Shown: piece after piece, positions 27,400 to 35,364 of the stretch
Layout: the number at the start of each line of letters is the position of its first letter
Numbering within the stretch: position 1 is the first letter of the stretch
Assembly: GCA_029959555.1 (NCBI GenBank)
Contig: JASCPI010000046.1
Location: 1 to 40,024 of the forward strand
Direction: 5' to 3'
Source of the DNA: Lysobacteraceae bacterium PS02065
Lineage (GTDB): Bacteria; Pseudomonadota; Gammaproteobacteria; Xanthomonadales; Rhodanobacteraceae
DNA length: 40,024 nucleotides
The notes under the pieces: generated by a model
Seen by the model: only the letters and a program-made list of their open reading frames with translations
The model's database searches: none
What the model was told of the DNA's origin: nothing
Position numbers and translations under genes: made by a program

Positions 27400-28182
27400 T
27401 CAGGCCTCGTGCCACTCCGCCTCGGCGTTGGCGCACTCCCAGGCGACCTCGCCGGTGCGCGTGCCACCCGGGCCGAAGCTGCGTTCGCGCAGCAGCAGGC
27501 GCCGGTCGGGATCGCGCATCACGAGCGTCGCGGCACGCGTGCCGTAGTGTTCGCCCTCGATGAACACCGGCGCGAGCGTGCGCTCGAGCGCGAGGCCTAC
27601 GCCGGTATCGGGCAGGCGGGCGTCGTCGGGCTGGAAGGTGTCGTGCAGCAGGCCGAGCAGGCGGTCCTCGTCGCGCCCGCCGTGCGCGGTGGCGCCCGTG
27701 AACCGGTCGCGCAGGCGTTCCATCTTCGGCCAGTGCACATCGGTCGCCCCGTTGCTGACCACGTGCACGCCCGCGCCAAGTCGACGCGACGTGCCGCGCA
27801 CGCCGTCGACGAGCCAGGTGCCGCGCGCGTCGCCGAGCACGAGGTTGAAGCCGCCGTACTCGTCACGCCCCGCCAGCGCGGCATCGGACGCCTCGCGCGC
27901 GTCCGCACTGCCGAGCAGGAAGTCGCGCACGAGCGCGCCACGTGAACGCGGTGCGCGCGCCGGCACGCCGGAACGCAGATTGGTCACCGCGGCGAAGGCA
28001 CCGTCGTTGCGCACGCCGAGCCATGCGCCACCGGCGACGAGGTCACGCCCGCCGAGGCAATCCGGCGCCTCGCGCCACGGCGCGGCATCGGTGCTCGCAC
28101 GCGCATGGAACTCGTCGCGATTGCCGAGCAGGACGAGCGGCCAGCCACGCACGTGGTCGATCGCGACGAGCAGGATGCACAC
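27400..28182 (-). CDS. NRDE/TANGO2-family protein
   Basis: The 260-residue protein shows the family hallmarks: Cys2 right after the start (MCILLVA), the name-giving GNRDEFHARA at 20-29, GGRDLVAGGAWLGV, and FNLVLGD/SNGATDVHWPK later. The fold is the Ntn-hydrolase type, with Cys2 as a possible nucleophile. Animal TANGO2 has been linked to heme and lipid handling; the bacterial role is open. The start is GTG 28182 with GAGGGAA 5 nt upstream, 18 nt behind the kinase stop, so the two are almost certainly co-transcribed. Its 3' end faces the glycosyltransferase with one base between stops. Confidence 0.93.
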   Translation of the reverse strand: MCILLVAIDHVRGWPLVLLGNRDEFHARASTDAAPWREAPDCLGGRDLVAGGAWLGVRNDGAFAAVTNLRSGVPARAPRSRGALVRDFLLGSADAREASDAALAGRDEYGGFNLVLGDARGTWLVDGVRGTSRRLGAGVHVVSNGATDVHWPKMERLRDRFTGATAHGGRDEDRLLGLLHDTFQPDDARLPDTGVGLALERTLAPVFIEGEHYGTRAATLVMRDPDRRLLLRERSFGPGGTRTGEVAWECANAEAEWHEA

Positions 28183-28200
28183 GGCGATTCCCTCGGACGC

Positions 28201-30768
28201 TCAGCCGCGCCCGTTGGCCGAGCGCCACGCGCGCAGCTTCTGCTCGAGCGGTGCGAGGCGCGGGCTCGACGGCGCGAGCTGGCGGGCAGCGTCGATCGCG
28301 CGCGCAGCGTCCTCGCCTTCGTTCGCGCCGATGCGCGCGTCGGCCTGGTCGAGGTAGGCCGTCGCGAGACGTTCGTTCATGGCGCCGATCGACGCATCCG
28401 ACGGGGCGAGCTGACGCACCGCATCGATCATGCCGCGCGCACGCGGAAGGTCACCGTCGCGCAGGCTCGCATCGAACAGGTCGCGCGCACGCGCGGGCAA
28501 CTTCTCGAGACCGGCCAGCGCAGCCGCATTGCCGCCGTCGATCGCGAGCGCGGCGCGGAACTTGTCGTAGGCGCAGTTGCCGGGCGGCTCGATCAGGCGA
28601 CCGTTCTCGGTGGCGAGGTTCGCGTCGGCGACGAGGCGCTGCAGGCGCTGCTCGTCCGCGGGCGTCAGCGTCGGACGAGCCGCGGCGATCGCCACGCGTT
28701 CGCGCAGTTCGCGCAGGCCGACGCGCGCGCTGCGCAGGTCGGCGAGTTCGGGCGAGAGCCGCTCGGCCTGGCCGAGCAGACGCTCCGCGGTGTCCGCGTT
28801 GCCGTCGTCGATCGCCGCGCTGGCCTGTACGACGAGCGCCTGTGCGACACGGCGCAGCCCGGCACGTGCGCGCACGTTGTCGCGATCCCGCGCGAGCACC
28901 GACTCGAACAGCGCCTGCGCGGTGTCACCGGCGCCGCTCGCGCGGCCGCCGCGCAGGTGCGCCTCGGCCCTGGCGAGGTCGGCCTCGAGTGCGGCCGCGG
29001 CGTCCTCACGCTGCCGCGTCACGCGGCCACGCAGTTCGGGAAGGCCCGGATGATCGGGCACGATGCGCGCGAGCGACTCGATGCGCGCCATCGCGGTCGC
29101 CTCGTCACCCTTGTCGCTCGCCTCACCGGCCTGCGCGGCGAGCGCCTCGGCGACCTTGCCGGTGCCGGCGCGCGCGAGCGCATTGCCGGGATCGGCCGCC
29201 GACACACGGGCGTACAGTGCCGCCGCGCCGTCCTTGTCGAGCAGACGCCCCGAGGCGAGCGCCTGGCGCGCCTGGTCGAGCAGGCCCTCGATCTCGTCGC
29301 CCTGCGACTGGCGATCGCCGACCTGCTTCGCGATCGCGTCGACCTCGGCACCGCCGCCGAGCAGTTCGCGCGCATCGGCGACGAGACGCAAGGCCGTCGT
29401 GATGTCGTCACGTGCGAGTGCCGCACGCGCATCGTCGAGCAGGCGGCGCCCGACCTCGGCGAGTCCGCTGCGCGCGAGGTCGTTGTCGGGATCGATCGAA
29501 CGCGCCTGCTGGAACAGTTCGCGCGCACTGTCGCCCTGCGTACCCGAGAGGCGTCCGGCATCGAGCGCCTGCTGCGCGCGCGCGAGCACGGTGTTGAGTT
29601 CGGTGTTCGGAAGCAGCGCGCGCAGACGGTCCTGGTTGCGCCATGTCGCGGCGCCGGCGACGACGAGCACGAGAGCGACGACCGCGGCGGCGATCCAGGC
29701 GCCTCGACGGCGCTTCGGCGCTCGTGCGGCGGCGTGGCGTCCCGATCGACTCGCACGCAGGATGTGCTCGTCGGTCGCGGCCATGATCTCGTCGAGGCGG
29801 CCGAGGTTCGGTTCGGCGCGCGAGGCACGCGGTGCGCCGTCGGGCGGCGAATGGCGCGAGGCACGCATCGACGGCATCGGCGGCGTCGCCGGCGACACGC
29901 TGGTGTCCATCGAACGCACGTCGCGCGCGAAGCCTTCGGGTTCGCCGTCGAGACCCTCGAGTTCGCCGCTCGCGATCGCCTTCTCGTAGCGTGCGATCGC
30001 GGTCGCCGCATCGTGACCGGTCTGGAAGCGGTCCTCGGCCTCCTTCGCGAGAAGTCCGTCGACGAGCGGCTGCAGCACCTCGAGCGCCTCGGGCAGCTTC
30101 GGCACCGGCTGGGTGATGTGCATGATGCCGACCGCGAGCGAATCCTCGGCGTGGTACGGCACGCGTCCGACCAGCATCTCGTAGAGCACGATGCCGAGGC
30201 TGTAGAGGTCCGAGCGCCCGTCGATCTGCTTGCCACGCGCCTGCTCGGGGCTCATGTAGTGCGGAGTACCGACGACGGCGCCCGTGCGGGTCATGCGCGT
30301 CGCCGAATCGCTCGCGCGCGCGATGCCGAAATCGGTCAGCGCCGCCGAGCCGTCGTCGCGCAGCAGGATGTTGTCGGGCTTGACGTCGCGATGGATGAAG
30401 CCCTTCTGCTGCGCATAGCCGAGCGCGGTCGCGATCTCGCGGATGACGCGCAGCGCGAACGGCACCGAGCGTGGCTGGCCGTCCTTGCTCAGGACCGGAC
30501 CGGCCGAGAGGTACTCCATCGCGATGTAGTGGTAGTCGCCCTGCCGGCCGACATCGTGGATGCCGACCACGTGGCGGTGGTGCAGACGTGCCGCGATGCG
30601 CGCCTCGCGCTGGAAGCGTTCACCGAAGTTCGGGTCGGCCAGGAGCGCCGGCGACATGACCTTGAGTGCCACCTCGCGATCGACCGATTCCTGCACGGCG
30701 AGGTACACCGTGGCCATGCCTCCACGGCCGAGCTGGCGCAGCAGTCGATATCCGGGAATCTCGATCAC
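28201..30768 (-). CDS. Transmembrane Ser/Thr protein kinase with four tandem extracytoplasmic modules
   Basis: The 855-residue kinase is of the Hanks (PknB-like) type. Its N-terminal catalytic domain (1-270) has glycine loop GRGGMATVY (14-22), K36, HRD 126-128, DFG 146-148 and GTPHYMSPEQ (168-177), so it should be active. A Ser/Pro/Arg-rich juxtamembrane segment (280-355) leads to one TM helix (357-375). The periplasmic part (389-855) consists of four similar modules of about 117 residues. Each has ALxxGRL, then a TPR-like AxxLFxxALxxDPxNxxARAGL and a second helical pair. No PASTA repeats are present, so this is not a muropeptide sensor of the PknB kind. The start is GTG 30768 (MIEIPGYRLLRQLGRGG fits the family); no clear Shine-Dalgarno is seen. 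It is followed at 18 nt by the NRDE gene and preceded 84 nt upstream by relA on the same strand. Confidence 0.94.
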   Translation of the reverse strand: MIEIPGYRLLRQLGRGGMATVYLAVQESVDREVALKVMSPALLADPNFGERFQREARIAARLHHRHVVGIHDVGRQGDYHYIAMEYLSAGPVLSKDGQPRSVPFALRVIREIATALGYAQQKGFIHRDVKPDNILLRDDGSAALTDFGIARASDSATRMTRTGAVVGTPHYMSPEQARGKQIDGRSDLYSLGIVLYEMLVGRVPYHAEDSLAVGIMHITQPVPKLPEALEVLQPLVDGLLAKEAEDRFQTGHDAATAIARYEKAIASGELEGLDGEPEGFARDVRSMDTSVSPATPPMPSMRASRHSPPDGAPRASRAEPNLGRLDEIMAATDEHILRASRSGRHAAARAPKRRRGAWIAAAVVALVLVVAGAATWRNQDRLRALLPNTELNTVLARAQQALDAGRLSGTQGDSARELFQQARSIDPDNDLARSGLAEVGRRLLDDARAALARDDITTALRLVADARELLGGGAEVDAIAKQVGDRQSQGDEIEGLLDQARQALASGRLLDKDGAAALYARVSAADPGNALARAGTGKVAEALAAQAGEASDKGDEATAMARIESLARIVPDHPGLPELRGRVTRQREDAAAALEADLARAEAHLRGGRASGAGDTAQALFESVLARDRDNVRARAGLRRVAQALVVQASAAIDDGNADTAERLLGQAERLSPELADLRSARVGLRELRERVAIAAARPTLTPADEQRLQRLVADANLATENGRLIEPPGNCAYDKFRAALAIDGGNAAALAGLEKLPARARDLFDASLRDGDLPRARGMIDAVRQLAPSDASIGAMNERLATAYLDQADARIGANEGEDAARAIDAARQLAPSSPRLAPLEQKLRAWRSANGRG

Positions 30769-30852
30769 GGTTCAGGCGTCGTCCGTTGCAGGGCGCCCGC
30801 GTTCATGCAGGCACACGGCGGCAAGCATATCAGGGACCCCCGATCGCTGCGG

Positions 30853-32976
30853 TCAGGCGAGGCGGCGCGCCTCGGTCACGTTGGGCACCGCGAGCAGGCG
30901 GCCGAGCAGCGCCGAGAGCTGGCCGAAGTCGTTGACGCGCAGCGCGAAGCTCATCTCGACCTCGTTGCCGCGCGGGTCGACCTTCGCATTCACCGCGAGC
31001 ATGTAGACATTGGCTGCGGCGATCACGTTGGTGACGTCCTTGTGCAGGCCCTTGCGGTCGTAGCCGCGCACGAGCACGTTCACGTCGTAGACCTGCCGGC
31101 GCGCACCACCCCACTCGACCTCGATGACACGCTCGGGATCGAGCTCGCGCAGGCGCTGCAGCTGCACGCAGTCGCTGCGATGCACGCTGATGCCGCGCCC
31201 GCGCGTGATGAAGCCTTCGATGGGATCGCCCGGCAACGGCTGGCAGCAGCGCGCGAGCATGCTGGCGAGGTTGCCGACGCCTTCCACGACGACGCCGTCG
31301 CGCGTCGCGGCAGGCGCGCGTGGCGTGCGCGCGGGTGCCGGGCGTGGTGCTTCGGACGCGTGCAGCGTGCGGGCGACCTGGGTCGGCGTGACGTCGCCGA
31401 TGGCGAGCGCCTCGAGCAGGTCGTCGAGCGTGCGCAGCTCGAAGCGCGGCGGCAGCGTGTCGAGGTCGATGCCGCCCAGCGCGAGGCGCTTGAGTTCGCG
31501 CTCGAGGATCGCGCGCCCGGCGGCGACGTTCTGCTCGTGGTCGGCGCGCTTGAACCAGGTACGCACCTTCTCGCGCGCTCGCGAGGTGTTGAGGACGCCG
31601 TGGTGGGACGACAGCCAGTCGCGGCGCGGCTCGATCGTCTTGCCGGTGAGGATCTCGATGCGGTCGCCGCTGGCCGGTTGATGGTGCAGCGGCACGATGC
31701 GACCGTTGACCTTGGCACCACGGCAGCGGTGGCCGACGTCGGTGTGCACGAGGTAGGCGAAATCGAGCACGGTGGCACCACGCGGCAGGTCGAGCACCTG
31801 GCCTTTCGGCGTGAGCAGGTAGACGCGATCCTCGACCACGTCGCTGCGGAAGCCGGCGAGCAGCGCGCCGTCGTCGTCGCGCTCGTCGCGCGCCTCGAGC
31901 AGCTGACGCATCCAGGCGATCTTGCGTTCGAAGCTCGCATCGCCGCCACCGCCTTCCTTGTAGCGCCAGTGCGCGGCGACGCCGAGCTCGGCGTGTGCGT
32001 GCATGTCGTGCGAGCGGATCTGCACTTCGAGTGCCCGCCCGCCGGGGCCGACCACCGCCGTGTGCAGCGACTGGTAGTGGTTGCCCTTCGGATTGGCGAT
32101 GTAGTCGTCGAACTCGCCCGGCACGCACGGCCACAGCGAATGCACGACGCCGAGCGCGGCGTAACACGCAGGCACGTCGTGCACGAGCACGCGCAGCGCG
32201 CGGATGTCGTAGAGCTCCGAGAATGCGAGCCCCTTCTTCTGCATCTTCCGCCAGATCGAATGGATGTGCTTCGGACGGCCGGCGACGTCGGCGTCGAGGC
32301 CGGTTTCGCGCAGCGCGTCCTGCAGCGCGTCGCGCGCGTGCGTGATCCAGGCCTCGCGGTCGCCGCGACGCTCGTCGAGCAGCGTCGCGATGCGCCGGTA
32401 GGTGTCGGGCTGCAGATAACGGAACGCGAGATCCTCCAGCTCCCACTTGATCTGCCAGATGCCGAGCCGGTTGGCGAGCGGCGCGTGCATGTCGGCCGTC
32501 AGTTCGGCGAGCGCGCGACGTGAATCCTCGGGCAGCGACACCGCGGCGCGCATGCGCACGAGCTGGCGAGCGAGCAGGATGAACACGACGCGAAGGTCGC
32601 GCACGATCGCGAGCAGGAGCCGGCGCAGGCCCTCCATGCCCTGTGCGTTGCCACGCGCGGCATGCAGCGACCAGACGCGCGCGGCGGCACGCTGGCCCTC
32701 GACGAGCGCCGGGATCGCCTGCCCGAACGTGGCGAGCGACGCATCGTCGACGGCGAGGCCCGACTCGACCGCGTCGTGCACGAGCGACGCCACGGCCGCG
32801 TCGTCACCGGCGCCGATCCGCGCCAGCACGTCGAGCGTGGCTTCGCGTTCCTGACGCGACGCTTCCCAGGATGCGAGCGCCGCAGGCTCGATCGCGAGGC
32901 GCGCGTCGATCCAGACGCGCGCCCGCGCGACGGCGTCCGCGGACGGGAGTTCGGCGTCGACGTCGCGAACGTTCAC
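30853..32976 (-). CDS. relA: GTP pyrophosphokinase RelA
   Basis: The 707-residue (p)ppGpp synthetase of the stringent response binds ribosomes carrying uncharged tRNA. The N-terminal hydrolase domain is degenerate: HD remains at 67-68 but is followed by AVES instead of xxED, and the other His ligands are missing. The synthetase domain has HIHSIWRKMQKKGLAF and the acidic EFDD at 288-291, which marks monofunctional RelA rather than SpoT (RxKD). The TGS domain follows (RVYLLTPKGQVLDLPRG), then the Cys motif C577-C578 with C603, and the C-terminal ACT/RRM domain. The start is GTG 32976; no Shine-Dalgarno is visible on this strand because the preceding bases are pyrimidine-rich, so the exact start is unsure. 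The only possible -10 (CACACT, 33012-33017) is weak. Confidence 0.93.
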   Translation of the reverse strand: MNVRDVDAELPSADAVARARVWIDARLAIEPAALASWEASRQEREATLDVLARIGAGDDAAVASLVHDAVESGLAVDDASLATFGQAIPALVEGQRAAARVWSLHAARGNAQGMEGLRRLLLAIVRDLRVVFILLARQLVRMRAAVSLPEDSRRALAELTADMHAPLANRLGIWQIKWELEDLAFRYLQPDTYRRIATLLDERRGDREAWITHARDALQDALRETGLDADVAGRPKHIHSIWRKMQKKGLAFSELYDIRALRVLVHDVPACYAALGVVHSLWPCVPGEFDDYIANPKGNHYQSLHTAVVGPGGRALEVQIRSHDMHAHAELGVAAHWRYKEGGGGDASFERKIAWMRQLLEARDERDDDGALLAGFRSDVVEDRVYLLTPKGQVLDLPRGATVLDFAYLVHTDVGHRCRGAKVNGRIVPLHHQPASGDRIEILTGKTIEPRRDWLSSHHGVLNTSRAREKVRTWFKRADHEQNVAAGRAILERELKRLALGGIDLDTLPPRFELRTLDDLLEALAIGDVTPTQVARTLHASEAPRPAPARTPRAPAATRDGVVVEGVGNLASMLARCCQPLPGDPIEGFITRGRGISVHRSDCVQLQRLRELDPERVIEVEWGGARRQVYDVNVLVRGYDRKGLHKDVTNVIAAANVYMLAVNAKVDPRGNEVEMSFALRVNDFGQLSALLGRLLAVPNVTEARRLA

Positions 32977-33026
32977 GAGGAGGAGGGAAGGACGACCGGA
33001 AAGGAGGGGCCAGTGTGGCGCGTCCC

Positions 33027-33059
33027 GGTCGCGGCGGGTTGCGGCGTGTCGCCGCGACC
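33027..33059. other. 10-bp hairpin between secreted-protein gene and relA
   Basis: An inverted repeat GGTCGCGGCG/CGCCGCGACC with a 13-nt loop in the 126-nt gap upstream of relA. It may be part of relA control or a 3' hairpin of the gene behind it; no T tract. Confidence 0.35.
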
Positions 33060-33064
33060 CGTCA

Positions 33065-33090
33065 CCACCGGCGCGGCGAGGCGCCGGTGG
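33065..33090. terminator. Terminator-like hairpin after the 341-residue secreted protein gene
   Basis: A perfect 10-bp stem CCACCGGCGC/GCGCCGGTGG with a 6-nt loop begins 12 nt beyond the stop at 33103 (minus). No T tract, so termination would be Rho-assisted or weak. Confidence 0.45.
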
Positions 33091-33102
33091 CGTGGCGGGA
33101 CG

Positions 33103-34128
33103 TCAGTACGAGTACCAGACGCTGTCGTGCGGGTACCAGTCCTGCATCTCTTCGGGAACGCCGGCGAGGCCTTCCTGGAGGCGCAGGATCGCGAAGCCCT
33201 GCTTGGCCACGCCTGCGCTCGGCGTGCCGGTGGCCTGGCGATAGACGAGGACATGGAACGGCCCGGCGAACGACGGGTAGAAGCCGACGCCGACACGGGC
33301 GAATTCGCCGGTCTGCTTGGACAGGCCCGGATAGACGATCGACGTGTCGTCGCAGAGCGTCGCAGGCGGCGCGGTGCCGTCGACCCAGTCGGGCCTCAGC
33401 AGACACCACGTCGCCGAGCTGCCCAGCGCCTTGGCGTTGTAGCCCTCGACGAGCATCGCGTCGACGCGCGACGGCGTCGTCGCATCGAGCTGCGCCTCGA
33501 GGCGCACGACCGCGACTTCGCGCCCCGCGAAGCCGGTGAAGCTCTGCGCGGTGACCTTGAGGTTCTGGTGCGGGCCGCTCGGTGGCTGCTGCTGCGGCTC
33601 GACGCCGACGCCGGCATTGTTCGCGCCGATGTAGTCGCCGAAACCCGTGGTCAGCAGACCGATGCTGGCATTCCACGATTCCTGGTTGTTGGCGCCCGGC
33701 GACGCCGTCAGGCAGCGGTACTGGCGCTGTGCGACCTGGGCGGCATGACCGATGCGGATGCCACCCGGAACGTACTCGAGATCGCGGATGTTGACCGGAG
33801 GAAACTTCCAGACGTCTTCGCCGACCGTGACCGGGACCTGGTTGCGCGGCGCCAGCGTCGTCTGCGATGCCGTACCGAGCGTGTCGATGCAGAAGAGGTG
33901 GCTGCTGAAATAGGCCAGCGCGACGGTGCCGCCGCCGACGGGGCGGTCGTAGCTCAAGGCATTGGGCACGCTGCCGTCGAGCAGCAGCGTCGCCTGGTCG
34001 CCCGTCGCCGCATCACCACCGACGAGTGCGTAGACTTCGGCGTGCGCGGTACCGGCCACGAGGAGCCCTGCTGCCACCGCAAGGGCGGCAAGGGGGCGGA
34101 AGGAAAGCGGGGAACTTCGGGTCATCAT
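33103..34128 (-). CDS. Secreted protein of unknown function (341 aa)
   Basis: I do not recognise this family. The protein starts at ATG 34128 (or the adjacent ATG 34125) with a signal peptide of about 29 residues, MMTRSSPLSFRPLAALAV through GTAHA/EVYAL. The in-frame codon at 34212 has no signal and is rejected. The mature part is Gly/Ala-rich with predicted beta strands, four Cys (FCIDT, YRCLTA, TWCLLR, TLCDD) that could form two disulfides, a Gln/Pro-rich loop (QQQPPSGP), and an aromatic C-terminus ending WYPHDSVWYSY. Features such as ALVGGDAATGDQATLLLDGS near the N-terminus recall periplasmic beta-propeller-like strands but do not establish a fold. It diverges from the pair of small secreted proteins across 212 nt that hold a dyad, and is followed by a hairpin. 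Confidence 0.72.
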   Translation of the reverse strand: MMTRSSPLSFRPLAALAVAAGLLVAGTAHAEVYALVGGDAATGDQATLLLDGSVPNALSYDRPVGGGTVALAYFSSHLFCIDTLGTASQTTLAPRNQVPVTVGEDVWKFPPVNIRDLEYVPGGIRIGHAAQVAQRQYRCLTASPGANNQESWNASIGLLTTGFGDYIGANNAGVGVEPQQQPPSGPHQNLKVTAQSFTGFAGREVAVVRLEAQLDATTPSRVDAMLVEGYNAKALGSSATWCLLRPDWVDGTAPPATLCDDTSIVYPGLSKQTGEFARVGVGFYPSFAGPFHVLVYRQATGTPSAGVAKQGFAILRLQEGLAGVPEEMQDWYPHDSVWYSY

Positions 34129-34225
34129 GGCATCCGTCAAGAAGTCGTCGCGGGGAACTTCCGTACCCCCGCAGGCCCAGCACGTGCAAAGGTCTGGCCA
34201 ACGAGCCGGCATCTGCTGGCGATGA

Positions 34226-34248
34226 TAGACTCGGCTGACTCGAATCTA
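34226..34248. promoter_or_regulatory. Operator-like dyad in divergent intergenic region
   Basis: TAGACTCG-N7-CGAATCTA is an 8-bp inverted repeat with one mismatch, and it overlaps a direct repeat GACTCG-GCT-GACTCG. It lies about 100 nt from each of the divergent starts (34128 and 34341). Its TAGATT (minus, 34243-34248) could be a -10 for the leftward gene. Confidence 0.4.
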
Positions 34249-34340
34249 ACCACAGAATCGTTCCCCGCGCACCTGTTAAGCTGGTGTTGGGTAAGCGTTT
34301 TTCGCTTCAGATGCGTTGTTTTGTCGACAGGATCCCGTTC

Positions 34341-34814
34341 ATGCGCAATTTGTTCACGATTGCCCTGCTCGCTTTCACCGGCTTCGGCGCCCACGCCGCG
34401 GAAGCCCCGGCCACCTCGCTCGAGGAGCGGATGTCCAAGGACGAGTTCGAAGCCTCCGGCCTCGACCGACTCTCCGCCGATCAGCTGAAGTACCTGAACA
34501 CCTGGCTTTCGACGAAGGGCATCAGCGCCTCGGTCGCGCCGGTCAAGCGCACCGACGGCTCGATGGTGTACTACCCCGACGAGACCGCGCGCGAGACGAT
34601 CCAGTCGACCATCAACGGCACGTTCGAAGGATGGCGTGGCCGCACGATCGTGACCCTCGCGAATGGACAGAAGTGGCAGCAGAGCGAGTCCGTCTCGCGC
34701 GGCGACGTGCGCATGACCGACGCCGCCGTGACGATCAAGCCGATGTCGATGGGCAGCTGGCTCATGGTCGTCAAGGGCTGCAACTGCAGCATCCGCGTCA
34801 AGCGGACCCAGTAA
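34341..34814 (+). CDS. Small secreted protein, copy 1 of a tandem pair
   Basis: The 157-residue protein starts at ATG 34341 with AGGA 8 nt upstream; an in-frame ATG at 34284 lacks a ribosome site and would bury the signal peptide. The signal peptide MRNLFTIALLAFTGFGAHA is cut before AEAP. A helical block LEERMSKDEFEASGLDRLSA is followed by a beta domain with GTFEGWRGRTIVTLANGQKW and a C-terminal CNCSIRVKR. The same order recurs in the next gene, 22 nt downstream, so they are tandem duplicates in one operon. The family is known to me only as hypothetical proteins in Lysobacterales. Export and the beta domain with GW and NGQxWQQ suggest a periplasmic or surface ligand binder, but no function can be named. 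Confidence 0.8.
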   Translation: MRNLFTIALLAFTGFGAHAAEAPATSLEERMSKDEFEASGLDRLSADQLKYLNTWLSTKGISASVAPVKRTDGSMVYYPDETARETIQSTINGTFEGWRGRTIVTLANGQKWQQSESVSRGDVRMTDAAVTIKPMSMGSWLMVVKGCNCSIRVKRTQ

Positions 34815-34836
34815 CCCGACCGAGCCCATCGATCCC

Positions 34837-35349
34837 ATGACGCCCACGACCTTCCGCCGTTCCCGAGCGCTGCAGGCGCTCATCGTCGCCCTGAGCATCA
34901 TCTTCGCCCCGACCGTCTTCGCCCAGAAGGGCTCGACGCTCGAGGAGCGCATGTCCGCCGCGCAGTTCAAGGCCTACGGCCTCGACAAGCTCTCCGCCGA
35001 AGAGCTCAAGGGGCTCAACGATTGGCTGCAGGGCCGCGGCGGCATCGACGAAGCGGGCAGCCGCGCCCCGGAAGAGCCGGGCAGCCGCGATCCGAAGTAC
35101 GGCTTCCGCGCGCAGGACAGCGGCCGCGAGGCGGTGCAGGCGAGGATCGTCGGCACCTTCAAGGGCTGGAGCGGCAAGACGATCTTCAAGCTCGACAATG
35201 GCCAGGAATGGCAGCAGGCCGAGGCCGGCGGCTACAGCGGCCAGACCTACGAGAATCCAGAGGTCACGATCAAGCCCAAGCTCATGGGCAACTGGCTGCT
35301 CGTGGTCGAGCCCTGCCAGTGCCGCGTCTCCGTGACGCGCATCAAGTGA
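34837..35349 (+). CDS. Small secreted protein, copy 2 of a tandem pair
   Basis: The 170-residue protein has a signal peptide of about 29 residues (to APTVFA/QKGS). It shares with the preceding gene LEERMSxxxF-AxGLDxLSAxxLKxLNxWL, then GxFxGWxGxTIxxLxNGQxWQQ, VTIKP and a C-x-C near the end (CQCRVSV). It differs by a charged Gly/Ser/Glu/Arg insert (SRAPEEPGSRDPKYG, about 75-90) between helical and beta blocks. The ribosome site is weak, so expression may depend on read-through from copy 1, 22 nt upstream. It ends 15 nt before the convergent hrpA stop with no clear terminator. Function not known. Confidence 0.8.
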   Translation: MTPTTFRRSRALQALIVALSIIFAPTVFAQKGSTLEERMSAAQFKAYGLDKLSAEELKGLNDWLQGRGGIDEAGSRAPEEPGSRDPKYGFRAQDSGREAVQARIVGTFKGWSGKTIFKLDNGQEWQQAEAGGYSGQTYENPEVTIKPKLMGNWLLVVEPCQCRVSVTRIK

Positions 35350-35364
35350 TCCCCCCGCCGGCCG

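Noticed and set aside
28201..30768. PknB-type muropeptide-sensing kinase
   Set aside because: The ectodomain has helical TPR-like modules, not PASTA repeats.
28105..32523. A 1472-codon open frame on the plus strand across NRDE, kinase and relA
   Set aside because: It is the mirror of three well-supported minus-strand genes; high GC at third positions removes stops in the opposite frame. The translation is Arg/His/Ala-rich with no domain, and it ignores gene boundaries.
30853..32976. Reading the RelA gene as bifunctional SpoT
   Set aside because: EFDD in place of RxKD and lack of a full HD-xx-ED site argue for monofunctional RelA.
34341..35349. The small tandem genes as a toxin-antitoxin or immunity pair
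   Set aside because: Both have signal peptides and are paralogues of each other, unlike toxin-antitoxin pairs.
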